From: Rhynchopus sp. YZ270_cl-10
Lineage: Eukaryota; Euglenozoa; Diplonemea; Diplonemida; Diplonemidae
Length of the DNA stretch: 64,000 nt
Assembly (NCBI GenBank): GCA_964035575.1
Contig: OZ037869.1
Coordinates: 1,469,283-1,533,282 of the forward strand
Reading direction: 5' to 3'
Shown here: one piece after another, positions 10,452 to 23,853 of the stretch
How positions within the stretch are numbered: the stretch's first letter is position 1
Layout: each line of letters opens with the position of its first letter
Position numbers and translations under genes: made by a program
Notes under the pieces: generated by a model
Told to the model about the DNA's origin: nothing
Seen by the model: only the letters and a program-made list of their open reading frames with translations
The model's database searches: none

Positions 10452-12949
10452 ATGGCGAAAGGGAGGAAACGCAAGCTGCGTGCACAGCTCAAGGCTGCAG
10501 AGGAGGCAGCTGCCCGCGAAGCTGGGAGTGATGCAGGCTCTGTCTCCGAAGACGGTGGCTCCATGGACGCACCGCCCACAGGCCTGCCACCAGGCGTAGG
10601 CCCTTCGATGGAGGAGATGATGGGTGGAGGTGGGAAGATGAAGGCAAGCCTTATGCATCAGATGCGTGATGAGGAGGAGATTGCGCGGGCAATTGAGGGG
10701 AAAGGGGAGGCACGGCGGAAGAAGAGGAAGCCGTGGTGGGAGCGCAAGAACTGGTGGGTAGGGAAGGTGCCGCAGAAGTCAGGCAACGGCGACGACGAGC
10801 AGGTGGAGGCGGTTGCATACTACCCCCCTGTCGACCTGGCGACACGCTTCGCTACCCTCCCCGACATCCACAAAAGCCTCTTGAAGTCCCTCCAGAAGGA
10901 AGGCTTCTCCTCCATGACCGAAATCCAGCGTCGCTGTGTCCCCGAGCTTCTCAGACGCCGCGATGTTCTCGGCCAAGCCAAGACCGGGTCCGGCAAGACC
11001 CTCGCCTTCTCAGTGCCCCTCCTCTCCGACCTGCTGTACGCAAACGCAGCCCCAGGACACACCAGCGCGATTGTGATCAGCCCTACCAAGGAGCTGTGCC
11101 ACCAGATCTGCACAGTCATGCAACGCCTCCTTGCCAACGTCGAGACAAACGTCACCGCAGAGCTCATCACAGGAGGTACCAAGGTCAAGGCGGAGGCAAA
11201 TCGTTTGAAACAGGGCATTTCTGTTGTGGTGGCAACACCAGGACGTCTGCTGGACCACATGCGGCATACCAAGCAGTGGAAATGGAAGAAAATGGTCGAA
11301 TGGCTTGTCATCGACGAAGCAGACCGTGTCCTCATGGAAGGCTTCCAACGTGAACTCGACGCAATCCTGCAATTCCTCCAGGACTGTCCAAACCGCACAA
11401 CAGCGCTCTTCAGTGCAACCATGGCACGTGGCATGCAAGACCTCGGCCGTCTCTCCTTCTACGAGCCTCCGATGCACATCACCGACATCACCTTCCACCA
11501 CGACCCTGAGGAGATTGAGGAACACAGACAGCGTATGCAGAACGCCATACAGGAGGCAGGCGAAGAGGAAGAGGAAGAAGAGGAGGAGGCGGAGGAGTAC
11601 AGCGGGGACGAAGGGCAGCCGAAGAAGCGCCAGAAGACGTCGATGGCGTCGAAGGACATTGCGCGCCTTAAGGATGAGGGTGGCTTCAACGCGCCGGTCC
11701 CAAGCAAGGAGCGTCTGCGCCAGGTGGCCATGGTCTGCGAGGTGCAGGACAAGCTCGTGCATCTGTACAAGGTGCTGCGGGAGCTCACAGCCAAGGGTGC
11801 GAAGAAGATCATTGTCTTCTTTGCCTCATGCGCGTCGGCGCAGTTCCACAACATGATGCTGAACACGATCCTCAACGGCGACCTGCAGTGCCTCATGCTG
11901 CACGGGAAGATGAAGCACAGACAGCGTGTTGCCACCTTCGACTTCTTCTGTCAGGAGGAGGACGGAGTGCTCTTCTGCACTGACGTTGTGGCACGTGGTC
12001 TTGACATCCCGGATGTGGAGTATGTCTATTTTCTTTTTTGGAGTCAGACTAGCACATTGTACACGAAGAGCTGCATGAGCTCGACTGAGATGCGTTTTAG
12101 CACTTTTCAACTACTATTTTTTGTTCAAATTAGTGGCTCCCGCAAACATAGATCACCTGACATTTTTGGTTCCGATTTTTGGTCTTCAATCGTAAATTGC
12201 ATAATGATCAATATTAACATAAACCCAACCAACCCTCCACAGATGGATCGTGCAGTACGACCCCCCAACAGACCCTAGCGAATACCTCCACAGAGTCGGG
12301 CGTACCGCCCGTGGAGGAGGCACAGGTAACGCTCTGCTTATGCTGGTCCCGAAGGAGACGGGCTTCCTCGACTTCCTGTCGCAGCACGGCATCGACATTG
12401 AGCGTCGTGCAACGCCGAAGATTGACACCGAGAAGTACATCCACAAGATGCACCAGATCATCCTCAAGGACCATATCCTCGAGAAGAATGCGCGTGGTGC
12501 GTACAAGGCCACCATCGCAGCGTACCAGCAGCACACACTGAAGAAGTACTTCAACGTCAAGGACCTGCCCCTTGCAGATGTCGGCAAGTGCTTTTGCCTT
12601 GCCGACACAGCACCGCAAGTCAACGTCATCAAGTCAGACGGCGAACGTGCTCCTTATGTAAACGGTATGTCAAAATCACGTTACTTTAAGGTTCAAAAGC
12701 TTTGCAATGAAGAGTTATCAGGAAGCTTTTTTTTTTTCTTTCTAAACATTTTTGTTATGAATGTCTTCTTTTGTGATAGTTCGGTTGTTTGATATGCTGT
12801 ACCACGAATCTATTATTACAGGAGTTCTCAAGTCAATGAAGCAAAAATTTGCCCGCGAGAAGAAATGGGAAAAGGGCGGAAAAGCAAAGAAGCAGTGGAC
12901 CGACGAAGGCGTTTTCGTGGGAAGAAAGCAGAAGCAGTACGTTGTCTGA
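10452..12949 (+). CDS. DDX18: DEAD-box RNA helicase, DDX18/Has1 type
   Basis: Exons 10452-12019, 12243-12664 and 12822-12949 give 705 residues. Has1/DDX18 is a nucleolar ATP-dependent RNA helicase needed for pre-ribosome assembly. Motifs in order are the Q-motif region, Walker A AKTGSGKT, PTKEL, TPGRLLDHM, the DEAD box (VIDEADRVLMEGF), the SAT motif (FSATMARGM), RGLDIPDVEW and YLHRVGRTARGG. The C-terminal block AYQQHTLKKYFNVKDL is the feature that points to DDX18/Has1 instead of other DEAD-box groups. The N-terminus is lysine/arginine-rich (MAKGRKRKLR), and an acidic insert with an E-run and a nearby KKRQK lies between the two RecA lobes. The frame runs on into intron 1 (12020-12242), but splicing there restores VEWIVQYDPP. 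Intron 1 contains a dispersed repeat at 12073-12123. Confidence 0.9.
12073..12123 (+). repeat. Dispersed 50-bp element, copy in DEAD-box gene intron
   Basis: The segment around GCATGAGCTCGA and GAGATGCGTTTTAGCAC is about 90% identical to 37550-37604, which lies directly after the stop codon of the giant secreted protein gene. No open frame or obvious terminal repeats are seen. Confidence 0.7.
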
Positions 12950-13558
12950 GACAACCATTGTTGAACCCCTCTTTTCCCCGTCTCCTGTTGTACAAAACAC
13001 CGTTTTTCTTCTTCTTCTTCTTCTTGCATAGTATTTTCCCTGCGCACTACCCACCCAACGCCCCGCGCACGCGTCCATGCATTTGCCTAGCCCCCCCCAA
13101 TTTCCGTGCATTTTTTACTTATCAAGGGAATTCATATCAGATCCAAGCAAACTCAAAAAGCCTCCTCCAGTATCATAACCATTTTTTTTTATACGCACAA
13201 CTACTTTGAGGAAAGTGTTCACTCGTCCAACCGTGCTCCGCAACACCATCACCCAACAGTGTGTGTGAAAGCGTAAACGCATCGAACAACTACAATAAGC
13301 AGGGTGAGGGAACGGTGCCACTTTCTCTCCCTTCCCCCTTCCTCCCACTCTTTATACCCAACCCCACACTTCGCAGGCGCACCACCTCTACCGTTATCTT
13401 TTTGTTTTTTGCGCCCCCCAAAAAAAACAATCTTATCTTTTCCTTCTCAACTTTGCTGATCATTTTTCCCTTCCTCTTTTCTCTCCCTTTGGTATCTCTT
13501 CTCAACGTTGTCTCTAACCTCTTGAGGCTGCGAGCATGATGGGTGTCCCAGTCATTCG
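12950..13558. other. Spacer and leader upstream of the channel gene
   Basis: Pyrimidine-rich spacer without a recognised gene. It ends in the 5' leader of the channel gene, including an upstream open frame at 13536-13574. Confidence 0.5.
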
Positions 13559-13574
13559 ATGGGCACGGATATAA
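13536..13574 (+). promoter_or_regulatory. Upstream ORF overlapping the channel start codon
   Basis: Two consecutive ATGs at 13536 begin a 12-codon frame that ends at TAA 13572-13574, out of frame with and overlapping the channel ATG at 13559. If the transcript includes these bases, ribosomes initiating here would pass the channel start, so the arrangement could lower channel translation. Transcript start is unknown. Confidence 0.45.
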
Positions 13575-16500
13575 AAGACGGCGACGGCGGATTGCCGCAA
13601 GAGTTTGTGCTTGATGAGGGGGCTGAGACTGCGACTGCGACCGGGGATGCAGGGGAGGTTCCCTCCACTCCCGCGGAAAGCGAGGATGAGTTTGTTGGGG
13701 ACGCGACGGTGAAGCAGGAGCTGCCGGTGATAGTGTACTGCCCGCCTAGCGAGGGGTCGGAGGCTCCCGAGGCTCCCGATGTTACGATGCCGGAGAAGAA
13801 GAATAGGACCGACACACCGAACACACCCTTGGAAGGCGGCGATCTGCACGAAAGCGAAGGCAGCACCGAAAGCGACGAGGAAGACGAGGACCCCAAGCCC
13901 GCCTCCGCAGCAGGCGAGGCGTCCCTCGAAGACCGCCTCGAGCGCCACCTCAGCTCCTCCTCCTTCAAGCCCCCGCCCACCTTCAACCGCGTCGCCGTCG
14001 TCTCCCTCGAAGGCGACCACATCATGATCGACGTCTCCAAACTCTTCTTCGACGACTGCACCACACAAGGCAACTGCTCCAACAAGTTCCTCGGCCTCAA
14101 GGACGTCAAATACTGGGACAGCCGCTACTCCTTCGGTGTCACCCGAGAAGCTTACAACAGCCTCTCTGCGCCCCTCGGTGTGATAGGGCGGACCAGCACT
14201 GCGCGGAAAAACCTAGTAGTGATAGTGGACAGCAAATGGTTCCAGTGGGCAGTGATTCTCGCGATCTTCTGCAACTCAATCACCCTCGCAATGGACGCAG
14301 CGACACTGAACGAGGACGACAGCGACATTTCGCTATTCCTGACAATCTCTGAGTACTTCTACCTCGCGATCTTCACAGTGGAGGCAGCGTTGAAGATCTC
14401 TGCCATGGGGTTCATCAACCATGCAGACTCGTACATCATGAAGGGTGTGCGGAAGGGACACCGCGTCGTGCGCAAGCCGAACTGGTGGAACGTCATAGAC
14501 TTTATCATTGTTGTGCTTGCTTGGGTGAGTCTCCACCCGCAGGCCGCCAATGTGAACGTGATCCGTGCCCTGCGCCTGCTGCGACCGCTCAAGGCGCTGC
14601 ACTCTGTGGAGGGGCTGCAGATCATCCTCAAGGCGCTGGCGTCGTCGCTGGGCCCGCTGGCGAACGTTGTGGTGCTGCTTCTGTTCTTTATGATCATGTT
14701 CGCCATCACGGGTGTGCTCATCTGGGAGGGCAAGTGGCACCAACGCTGCTTTGTGGAGCTCGAGACCATCGCACGCTTTGCGTCGCCTAAGGAGCTGACC
14801 TGCGCAGTGGAGGCAGGTGTGTTGGCGCTGTCGAACGCAACAACAAACGCATCGTACGACCCATTCAGCATGCAGCCAGGTGGGCGTCCCCTGGACGAGT
14901 GGACAGGGTGGGAAGATTCCGCATCGTGGATGTTGGCGAATGTGACAAGCGCGTGCACGGAAACTCAGTTCGGACGGCACTGCAACATCAACGACGCAGG
15001 CATCACAATCGACTCGCACTGCGCAACGAAGGAGTGGCGGCGGAAGAAGTACCTCAACTTCGACAACACGCTCAGCGCACTGCTGATTGTCTTCAAGGTC
15101 ATCTCGCTCGACGACTGGCCCGATGACATGATCACTGCGTCGGACAGTGCGGGACAGTTCGCCTTCATCTACTTTCTGGCGGTCACGCTGTTTGGGTCTT
15201 TCTTTACGATGAATTTGGTGCTTGCTATTCTGTGTGGCGACTTCGCTGCAATCAGCGCAGAGATCCGTGAAGAGAAGGAACGAGAAAAGATCAACGAGTC
15301 GCTGCAGGTCTACAAGTACCGTGTGACGCTGAACACAATACACTTCAACTACATGCGGCTGATTATCACTGTGTACGGTGCGGGGATGCGGCTGCCAAAG
15401 GACGACACGAACGACGAGAGCATTGAGCGCATTGCGAACGTCTTTGAGGCGATCAAGGACTCCATTGACCGCAGCACTGCGTTGCGCAGCCAGACCGTGG
15501 TGCTGCCGGGTGGGGCTGGGAACCAGGGCCACCAGCGACGCTTAGGGGTTGCTGCTACGATGCCTTTTGGCAACACTGTGACAACACCGAGCCTGAAGCT
15601 GCCGCCTGTGCCCATTCTGGAGGAGGAGAACGACTCAACCGAGGACGACGCGACGGGAGACGAGGACCACTCTGAGACAAGCGAGGTGCGTCCTGCCACG
15701 GCGGCTGAGCTGAACGGCGTAGGTGCCTACGACCCTGGTGTCGTGGACGACTACAAAGCGCACAGTGCACCGAAGCAGGACAACGGGGTCGACAGTGTCG
15801 AGATGACGGAGTTCCCAGACAAGGTGCCCCTGCGTGGTGTGTTGCGCAACTCGACGCACAGCCTTGCGCAGCAGTCACCACGTTCGCTTGCAGACTCGGA
15901 GCAGGAGTTCCTCGGAAAGGACGAGCTGTTGGACCTCATCCGTGCAGACCAGGACACACGTCCACGGGCAGACGACACCACAGAGACACCGCGTGGGTGC
16001 AAGTCGCGTGCCTCGAGTGCACGTGGCAGCCTGCGCTCGTTCCCCTCCGAAGGCTCGTCACCCCTGCACACGAAGACTGTGCGCATCGGGGACGCACAGG
16101 CTGCCGCACAGGAGATGCTGACAGAGGGCTCGACGACAGATGGCGGTGCAGGTGACGACCTCTACGAGGAGGAGGAGGAGGAGCTTGAGGTGGAGGAGGA
16201 AGAGGAGGAGGAGGAGTACGAGATGGTCGACACAGAGGCTTTGGATGAGACATGCACCACAGCCACGTCGTGCTCCGACGACGGGCGCGAGCGGCGATGG
16301 TACGAGCGTTACAACAGAAAGATGAAGCACTTCGTGAATTGGAGTTGGTTCAACCGTTTTGTGGTGCTGGTGATTACCTTCAACGTGGTTGTGATGTGCA
16401 TGGACCACCACGGCATCTCGGACGGGTTGGCACGCTTCCTGGAGCTGACGTCCTTTGTGTGCAACGTGATCTTCATTTTGGAGATGACGCTGAAGATGAT

Positions 16501-19500
16501 AGGACTGAGCATCAAGGGGTACTTCTCGGATGGGTGGAATCGCTTTGACTTTGTGCTTGTGATGGTGTCGGTGCCGGAGATGGTTATTGCGTTTGTGCAG
16601 AGTGACCAGGACCGGAACAATGGGACGTCTGGCGTGACGGCGCTGCGTGCACTGCGCGCATTCCGTGTGACACGTCTTCTGCGCAGGTACAAGTCGCTGC
16701 AGCGGGTGGTCACGACCATCATGCGGTCCCTCTCGTCTGCAGTGTACCTGTGTCTTATCATGCTTCTCTTCATCTTCGTGTACAGCGTCCTGGGTGTACA
16801 GCTCTTCTCCAAGGCCTTCCCGTCCGACTACCGAAATAACTTCCGAGGTCTGTGGCAGTCCGCCATCACTGTGTTCGTAGTGATCACAGGGGAGCAGTGG
16901 GCGTCCATCATGCACGAGGCGATGGTGCAGACGACGCCTGCGGCAGCCATCTACTTCATCTCGCTGTTCTCGCTAGGCAACTACATCTTTATGAATCTTT
17001 TTATTGCGATTCTGATCGAAAACTTTGCGCACCAGCACTACAAAGAAATGGAGAAGCGAAAGGAGCGTGCGATGCTGCTGAAGGCAAAGCGCGAGGCACG
17101 CAAGAAGAAGAAGAAGGCGAAGGAAAAGTTCATGAACGAGATAGCACGGCGGCAGATGATTCGGTGGGACTCCTCGGAACAGGGTGTGTGCGAGTCACCC
17201 CGCAGCGCACCGATGTCTGCACGATTGCGCAGGTCGGACTCTTTGGCGCGTGGCTCAGTCTCCTCTCGCCGGCCTTCCATGCCGGCACTGGACCTCTCAA
17301 AATCCAAACTACCTGGAAGCTTCCGACAAAGCACGCACAGGTCGAACGACAGCGGGGGGAACCAACCATCGATGGCCAAGCGGCACGGGAGCACGCTGCA
17401 GGCGCTCTTCAGCAGCAACGCTTCGCTGGGCGGGCGGCGGCAGTCCCTGCGGCCGATGCCTGATGTGAAGAAGCGTGGTGTGGGCTCACCTGTGTTCAGC
17501 ACACCTCTCGCAGACCCGGGCACGGACAGACGCTTCCCTACCGCACGCGACCAACGCGGCTCCTTCGCGATGAGCAAAGAGCAGATGGGCTCATTCCGGG
17601 CACGTGCCCAAAGCGCATCCCACCCACTCCCCACGGCAAGCGGCAACCCTCACACCCCTGTCCTGCCTCCCCCCAACGCACGGGGCTCAGTAACGCCCAA
17701 CAAGAAGTCGACGTCGATCTGTGACTTGACGTTCGCGAGCTTCGACGACAACGACAACGACAACAACAACTCTACTGCGACGGTGTTCAAGGGGAAGTCG
17801 CTGTGGCTCTTTGCCGTGGACCACCCGGTGCGACAGTTACTGACGAAGATTGTGCTACACAAGGCGTTTGACTATGCAGTGCTGTTCATCATCTTCTGCA
17901 ACACTGTGACACTTTCGCTGGAGGGGCCGTGGACGAAGGAGCAGCCGCAGTCGTTCCAAGACTTCCTGAGTGTGAGCGACATCATCTTTGTTGTGCTCTT
18001 TGGGATTGAGGCTGCGATGAAGATTATTGTGTATGGCTTCATCGGAGACGACATCTGCGGGAAGATGAAGCGCAAGTTCGAGAAGCGCAGACATCGCGAC
18101 ACCGACTCAGACAACGCACGTCTCTCTACAGGACGCAGCTCACCCGGCACACCACGCTCACCTCGCTCGCCACGTTCGCCACGTTCCTCGATGACACCAC
18201 GCACACCACGTACGCCACGCACACCCAAGGACGATGACTCCGTGTCGCTCTCGCTTTCACGCAGGACAAGCCGAAGCAGCATGCGTGTCGGGGACGACTC
18301 CACCACACACGACGACAGCAGCATCAACGAGGGCGCCATCCTCATCCAGGACAAGAACGAGGAGCTCTGCCCGTACATCTGGAGTCCGTGGAATAAGATC
18401 GACCTTGTCGTGCTTGTGACAGCGATCCTGGGCATCTTCATCCCCTTCTTCGAGCTCTTCCGCTCGCTCAGGTCGTTGCGGCTCATCATCCGAAACCAGA
18501 ACATCAAAGTTGTCGTGCGTGCGTTGTTCCACGCACTGCCTGCTATTGGGAACGTGCTTGCGATCACGAGCTTTGTGTTCATTGTGTTCTCGATCCTTGG
18601 GGTGCAGCTCTTTAAGGGGAAGTTCTACTACTGCAGCGACCCTGTCATGGCGACAATGACGCTGTGCAACGGCACCTTTGAGCCGCCACTGTGCTCTACG
18701 TTCAACGAGAGTGCGTGCCCCGAGCTGTACTGCTCCTATGGCGACGGCCGCTGCGTCACCTTGGAGGACCTTGGCGTCGACATCTGGGGCAACCCTTCTG
18801 TCACGGAACCTCTTGAGCGGGAGTGGCTGAACAGTCGCTACAACTTCGACAACTTGGGCGAGTCTTTCTTGACCATGTTCCAGGTCTCCTTTGCGGAGAC
18901 GTGGGCAGACATTCTGTGGCTTGGCGTCGATGCACGTGGTGTCGAGTACTCCGTGCGGCACCCGGATGGACGCAACTCGAACCCATGGAACGCAATCTTC
19001 TTCGTCTCCTTCATGGTGGTGGGCAACTTCTTTGCGCTGAACCTGTTCATCGGTCTCCTGATCGACAGGTTCACGATGCTCCGCCGTGAGTTGGACGGCA
19101 GCGCCTTCCTCACAGAGGCGCAGTCCGAATGGGTCAAGTCGCAGAAAAGCATTACCCGCATCAAGCTCGTCCCACGGTATGTACAGCAGTACACTTTTTT
19201 TTTTATTCGTGAGGCGCGTTTGTCTTGCAAGTTTTGTCTTTGCTTTGTACACCACATCCCACAGACCGCTGTGCCCCACGCAGCCTATACGTCGTGTTGT
19301 GTTCAAGTTGGTGTCGCATCGCATGGTATGTCCTTGTCAAGCGTTTGATGCTGACTGTCTTCGAATCCCTCATCCCCTTTACAGTTCGACCGTTTCATCA
19401 TGGTGTGCATCTGTGCAAACGTGGTGGTCATGTCCATGCGCCACCTGGACCAGCCAGACGACCTTGCAGACTTCCAGCTCTACGCGAACTACGGGTTTGT

Positions 19501-21265
19501 GTCGCTCTTCGCCCTCGAAGCCCTTCTCAAGATCACCGCCTACGGAAAGCTCTACTTCAAGAGCGGGTGGAACAAGTTCGACTTCTTTCTCGTCGCACTC
19601 TCGCTGCCGGGGCTCGCTGTCGGGAGCACCTCGGTGCAGTCCTTCAGGATCCTCAGAGTTGCCCGCATTCTCCGTTTGATCAAGAAAGCTAGTGTATGTT
19701 TGCTATTCAAGGTGACTAAGAGAGGCTTAGGTTCATCACATGAGCTTTTTGAACAAAACACAAAACCTCTTACAGGGACTGTCAATGCTTTTTGGAACAC
19801 TGTACTACTCTCTCCCGTCACTGATGAACATTGGCCTGCTGTTGTTGTGTGTGTACTTCAACTTCGCCATTGTGGGTGTGCAGCTCTACGGTGAGGTGCA
19901 GGATGGGCCGTACCTTGACAAATGGCTCAACTTCCGCAATGTGGGTATGCAAATTGGTTTTGTCTTCTGTCTTTTTTGACACCTCCCGCGATGGGTGATG
20001 TTATCTGCCCCGAATTACCTATACGCAACGATTTCAAACACACACAGGAAGCGCAATCATCACGTTGTACACCATCTCCACAACGGAGAAGTGGAACGAC
20101 GTCATGGAGGGTGTGGTCGAGAGCCAACCAGGCTGCGAGGTGGATGGAGGGTGTGGTATGGGTTTTCCCCCTACTGTTTTTGTCTCTTCCCGTACACACT
20201 TTCTCACAGGAGCAAACCGGGTCGGTGCGATTATTTACTTCTGTTTATTTATGGTGATCGGCGGTTTGATCACTTTGAACCTGTTTATTACGGTTGTGTT
20301 GGAGAACTTCAACGAGCAGCAAAAGTACGACTTTGCGCAGGACGTGCTGGCAGACTTCAAGGATAGGTGGCGCAACTACGACAAGAAGTGTGTCGGGTGG
20401 CTGCAGGTGGAGTCCTTCCTTGACCTCCTCAAGAAGACAGACCCCCCTGTTGGTCTCTACCGTCCGGACTCAGCCGCAGAGATGGTGCGGCACCTCCGCT
20501 TCCTCTCCATCCCTGTGAGCAGAGACGGCAAGCTCAGGTATGTCACCCTTCCTGTGGTTCCCATCTCACTTCACACCATTCACCAGGTACACCGATGCCA
20601 TGCGGTCCATCAGCAAAAAGCTCTTCGACATCGGCGAAGACGACCTCCCTATCCTGAAGAAGTACGCACCCACTTATGAGGTATGCAGAAACCATTTTTT
20701 CCCCCCGTGCCACACCGAAACGCAACAGGAGTCGTTCACAGTGTTCCACTGGTTTGCGACTGTGCGCATCAAGCTGCGATGGCGGAACTACGTACGGCGG
20801 CGGAAGATCTCGTCTGCGGCGCTGACGTCTGTGATAGCGTTGGTGGCGCTGCATGCGGCAGAGATGGACCCACCTGTAGTGAGGAGCGACAACGACGACG
20901 ACGACGATGACGACGACCAGGCTGCCAATAGAGACAGCATGCGCACGAGCTCGAGGAACGAGCCCTTCGCGTCAACGTCCGAGAACGCGCCCTTTGCAGA
21001 GGGTGGCGACACCCCGCTCATGCCACCTCTTGACGACGCTGCCGGCAGACAGCACACCATCCCCCTCCTCGGCCCCGGCACCAACGAAGACACGCTCAGC
21101 GTCGACTTCCACACCCCCGCCACGATCCCGCTGTCCAAGGTTCCCTCTCGATCTTGCTCCGACTCCTTCCTCGACAGCGCCTCCATCGACAGGGACAAAA
21201 GCGAGATACCCCACACACCAAGCGACGATGATCTCACGGTGGATGTGTCTGGGTTTGCAAATTAG
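13559..21265 (+). CDS. Four-domain voltage-gated cation channel alpha subunit (Cav/Nav superfamily)
   Basis: Eight exons: 13559-19176, 19265-19325, 19385-19693, 19776-19944, 20048-20155, 20210-20537, 20587-20680 and 20729-21265. They total 2407 residues; all junction phases agree. Four homologous repeats each have S1-S6. S4 segments carry spaced arginines: IRALRLLRPLK (I), LRALRAFRVTRLLRR (II), FRSLRSLRLIIR (III) and FRILRVARILRLIKK (IV). Pore filter residues by alignment are D518 (SLDDW), E1112 (TGEQW), E1780 (FAETW) and E2066 (TTEKW). This D-E-E-E ring is close to the E-E-E-E of calcium channels and unlike D-E-K-A sodium channels. The I-II linker is long and acidic. The II-III linker is basic and Ser-rich. 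Inside domain III there is an RSP/RTP-rich insert between S2 and S3. After IVS6 come an EF-hand-like region and an IQ-like WFATVRIKLRWRNYVRRRK, as in Cav channels. All introns lie in the domain IV half. Confidence 0.92.
19709..19738 (+). repeat. Small hairpin-forming dispersed element, intron copy
   Basis: AAGGTGACTAAG followed by AGAGGCTTAGGTTCATC lies inside channel intron 3. Related copies at 21701-21733 and 25745-25781 contain CTAAGC and GCTTAG as the arms of a small hairpin. In this copy the loop is shortened. Confidence 0.65.
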
Positions 21266-23151
21266 GGGTATTTTTGGGGTTTGGGTTTTTGTGTACGAGA
21301 CACCGGCTTTTTTTTTCTCGATTTTTTTTTTTATCCCTAGCAATATTCTTCCGGGAGGGTGTGTGAGTTTGTGAGGAGGCATTGGGGAAAAAAAAAATAA
21401 CCAATGCCTTCTGCGTTTATTGTACAGACCGATTAGGGTATCGGAAAAAGCTCGTTTTTTTTTTGAGCCGCAGATTTTTTAACAAAAAGGGGAGGGAGGA
21501 GTTGTGGTTTCAGAACCAAAACAAAAAATCCCAAATATTTTAGTGTTTTTCCTTTGGTGGAATAGTCAACGCGTTTTCTTCATACATGACCAGGTGACCC
21601 CCCCCCCCCCCCCCCCCTTTTTTTTGTCATTTCACCATATTTTTGGAACTTAAAAGATGTAAAGTTACCTTGAGGCTAGCCATCCTTCAGTTCCTTTTTA
21701 AAGGTGACTAAGCACGAGAGGCTTAGGTTCATCTACAAACTTCTCTCTCTTTTTTTTTTGTCAACTACAGACTGATTTAGAGAAAACTGTAAACAGCAAA
21801 TTCTGGGCATTTTTTTTTTAACACAGTCTGTACTAGGCATGAAAAAAAGTCTTATCTTGTCGTAGTAGTGCAGGCTACCACCTAGAACCAATTTCCCTCC
21901 CCGCGGTGTTCCCCCAGTTTATCAGCCCAGCAAACTTGTTTTCTGTCAACAACAGTAAGCGGGCTCAGAGAACGATCTCTCTTATATTTGTTCATGTTTT
22001 TTTTGATGGCGAAACTATCGGTACAGTGGAGTTTCCAATATTCGCTCCCCCCCCTGTTTTTTTTTGTGGGCAAATATACACCCTTTTTGCTCTTGATGTT
22101 ATTCTCTCTTGTGGGCGTCTGTGTACTGGAATTACAGTCTCACCAGGGTGTTAGCAATTTTTCGACCCGGAAAAACCAAATTAGCTATCAGCCCTGAGTC
22201 TCACACAAACAAAAGTTTTTCCCCCCCGATTTTCAGTGATTTTCTTTTGTTTTTTCTTCTCCGCAGGTATGTTGAATTGTAACACATTTTGTTCGCTTTT
22301 CTTCTGCCCATCGCGCCCCCATTTTTAGGGAAAAATAAGTGCAAATAGAAAATGTCGCGTATCGACGTTGTGAGGTGTGAAGATCAACACAGACACAGCG
22401 ACAAAGGGTCACATATTCCAGCAATTTTCAAAACTGCGGGGAATTTTATAAACGGCCATTTTATTTTTTATATAAAAGAGACAAATTTGATCTGTCAACG
22501 ACAACAGCAGCAACACCAAAAAAATATAGTGTTTCATCTTCTTGAGTGACCACACACACAAACCACAATTTTTCAAAGACAGTGAAGACTCCACCGAGTT
22601 TTTCTTTGTTCTTTCGTTTTTTTTTTTCCCTTCTTTTTTTCTTTTCTTCTTTGTTTCCAATCCACTTCTGCTACTGTTGGCTGTTTCGGTTCCTTTTTAC
22701 GATGTGCGTTTTTATGCTTTTCCATGGATGTCTCTCCGCTTTGTTTCAGTGAAAGCCCCCCTTTTTTTAGGTATATGTCAGGATATCGGTTCAGTCAATT
22801 CAAGCTTACTACTAGTTGCGCCCCCTCCACTCTGCCCCATTTCTCGCACTCATCTCTGCAATATCTCAATGGACACATGAATGAGTAGCTTCACAGTGGT
22901 GTGATTTCTCTTAACTGCAGCCAGCGGTGAACTGACTGCACGGCTAAAAAGACCACATCTGATTTTTTTTTTTTTTTTTTTGGTTGATTCCCACTGTTTT
23001 TTTTGTACTTTCAACCCCCCTTTTATTTGTTTCAAAATTTCAAAAAAAACATTTTGATGTACCACACATTGGGTCTTATCTCTCTGCCAAAGTACCTCCC
23101 TATAGGAGCTTCTGAATTGGAACAATCGTTCTACTTTTTTTCTTTGCCAGT

Positions 23152-23188
<37 letters not shown>

Positions 23189-23853
23189 TTCTTCCATTTT
23201 TTATTTTTGAACGAAGCCACGGAATTGGTATTCCCCCCCACTCTTTTGACACAAACATATAGTGAAGACGTCTGAATGGCAGCTACACAAAACAGATAAC
23301 AAAATAGAAAAAAAAGCAGGCAAAGCGTACCTATTTGAAATGGTCAGATCCATTGCCCCACTTATCAATTTTTTTGTTCTTTTTTTCAAGACGGAATCCA
23401 ACAGCTCAGCTGCATGTTCAGCAAAAGCTTCCTAGAGTCTCATCCCTGTCATACTCTTCAGGGATGAGTAGTGTGGTTGTTGATACCTCAAGCACCTGAG
23501 GCTACATTGTGTTTGGGCCTTTGTCAAAATTTCTATTTCCCGTCTTTTGTGTGTGTCTTTTATATGTGAGGGTCTGACCAAGAAAATCACAAGAAAAAAC
23601 AAAAAAAAAAAAAATACAAAAAAACAAAAAAAAAAAAAAAAAAAACAAACAAACAAACAAACAAAAAAAGAAAATTCAAAACAAACAAAAAAGCAAGTTC
23701 AAAAAAGACCCAAAAAAAGTTACGAAAAAACAAAAACAAACAAAAAAACAAAAGCTTAGACCACTGCCACCCAACACAGCGCATACGTTTCCCCCCCATT
23801 TCTTTTCACAATTTTAAAGCACCCCTTCTCCCTCCCATCCCTCCCATTTTACA
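21266..23853. other. Long AT-rich spacer without recognised gene
   Basis: About 2.6 kb follows the channel stop. It contains many homopolymer runs, for example a C-run and T-run near 21598-21627, a long T-run near 23152-23186, and A-rich sequence at 23590-23750. It also holds the hairpin element at 21701-21733. Several short open frames are composed of Phe/Lys low complexity and are not credible genes. Confidence 0.6.
21701..21733 (+). repeat. Small hairpin-forming dispersed element, spacer copy
   Basis: AAGGTGACTAAGCACGAGAG followed by GCTTAGGTTCATC. The CTAAGC and GCTTAG arms are separated by seven bases. The copy lies 436 bp after the channel stop codon. Confidence 0.7.

Noticed and set aside
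12020..12278. Read-through extension of the DEAD-box ORF past 12019
   Set aside because: It replaces the conserved HRVGRTARG motif with AT-rich sequence. Splicing at GTATGT restores the family sequence.
23432..23799. Lys- and Phe-rich ORFs
   Set aside because: These are translations of A- and T-runs, with no other coding evidence.
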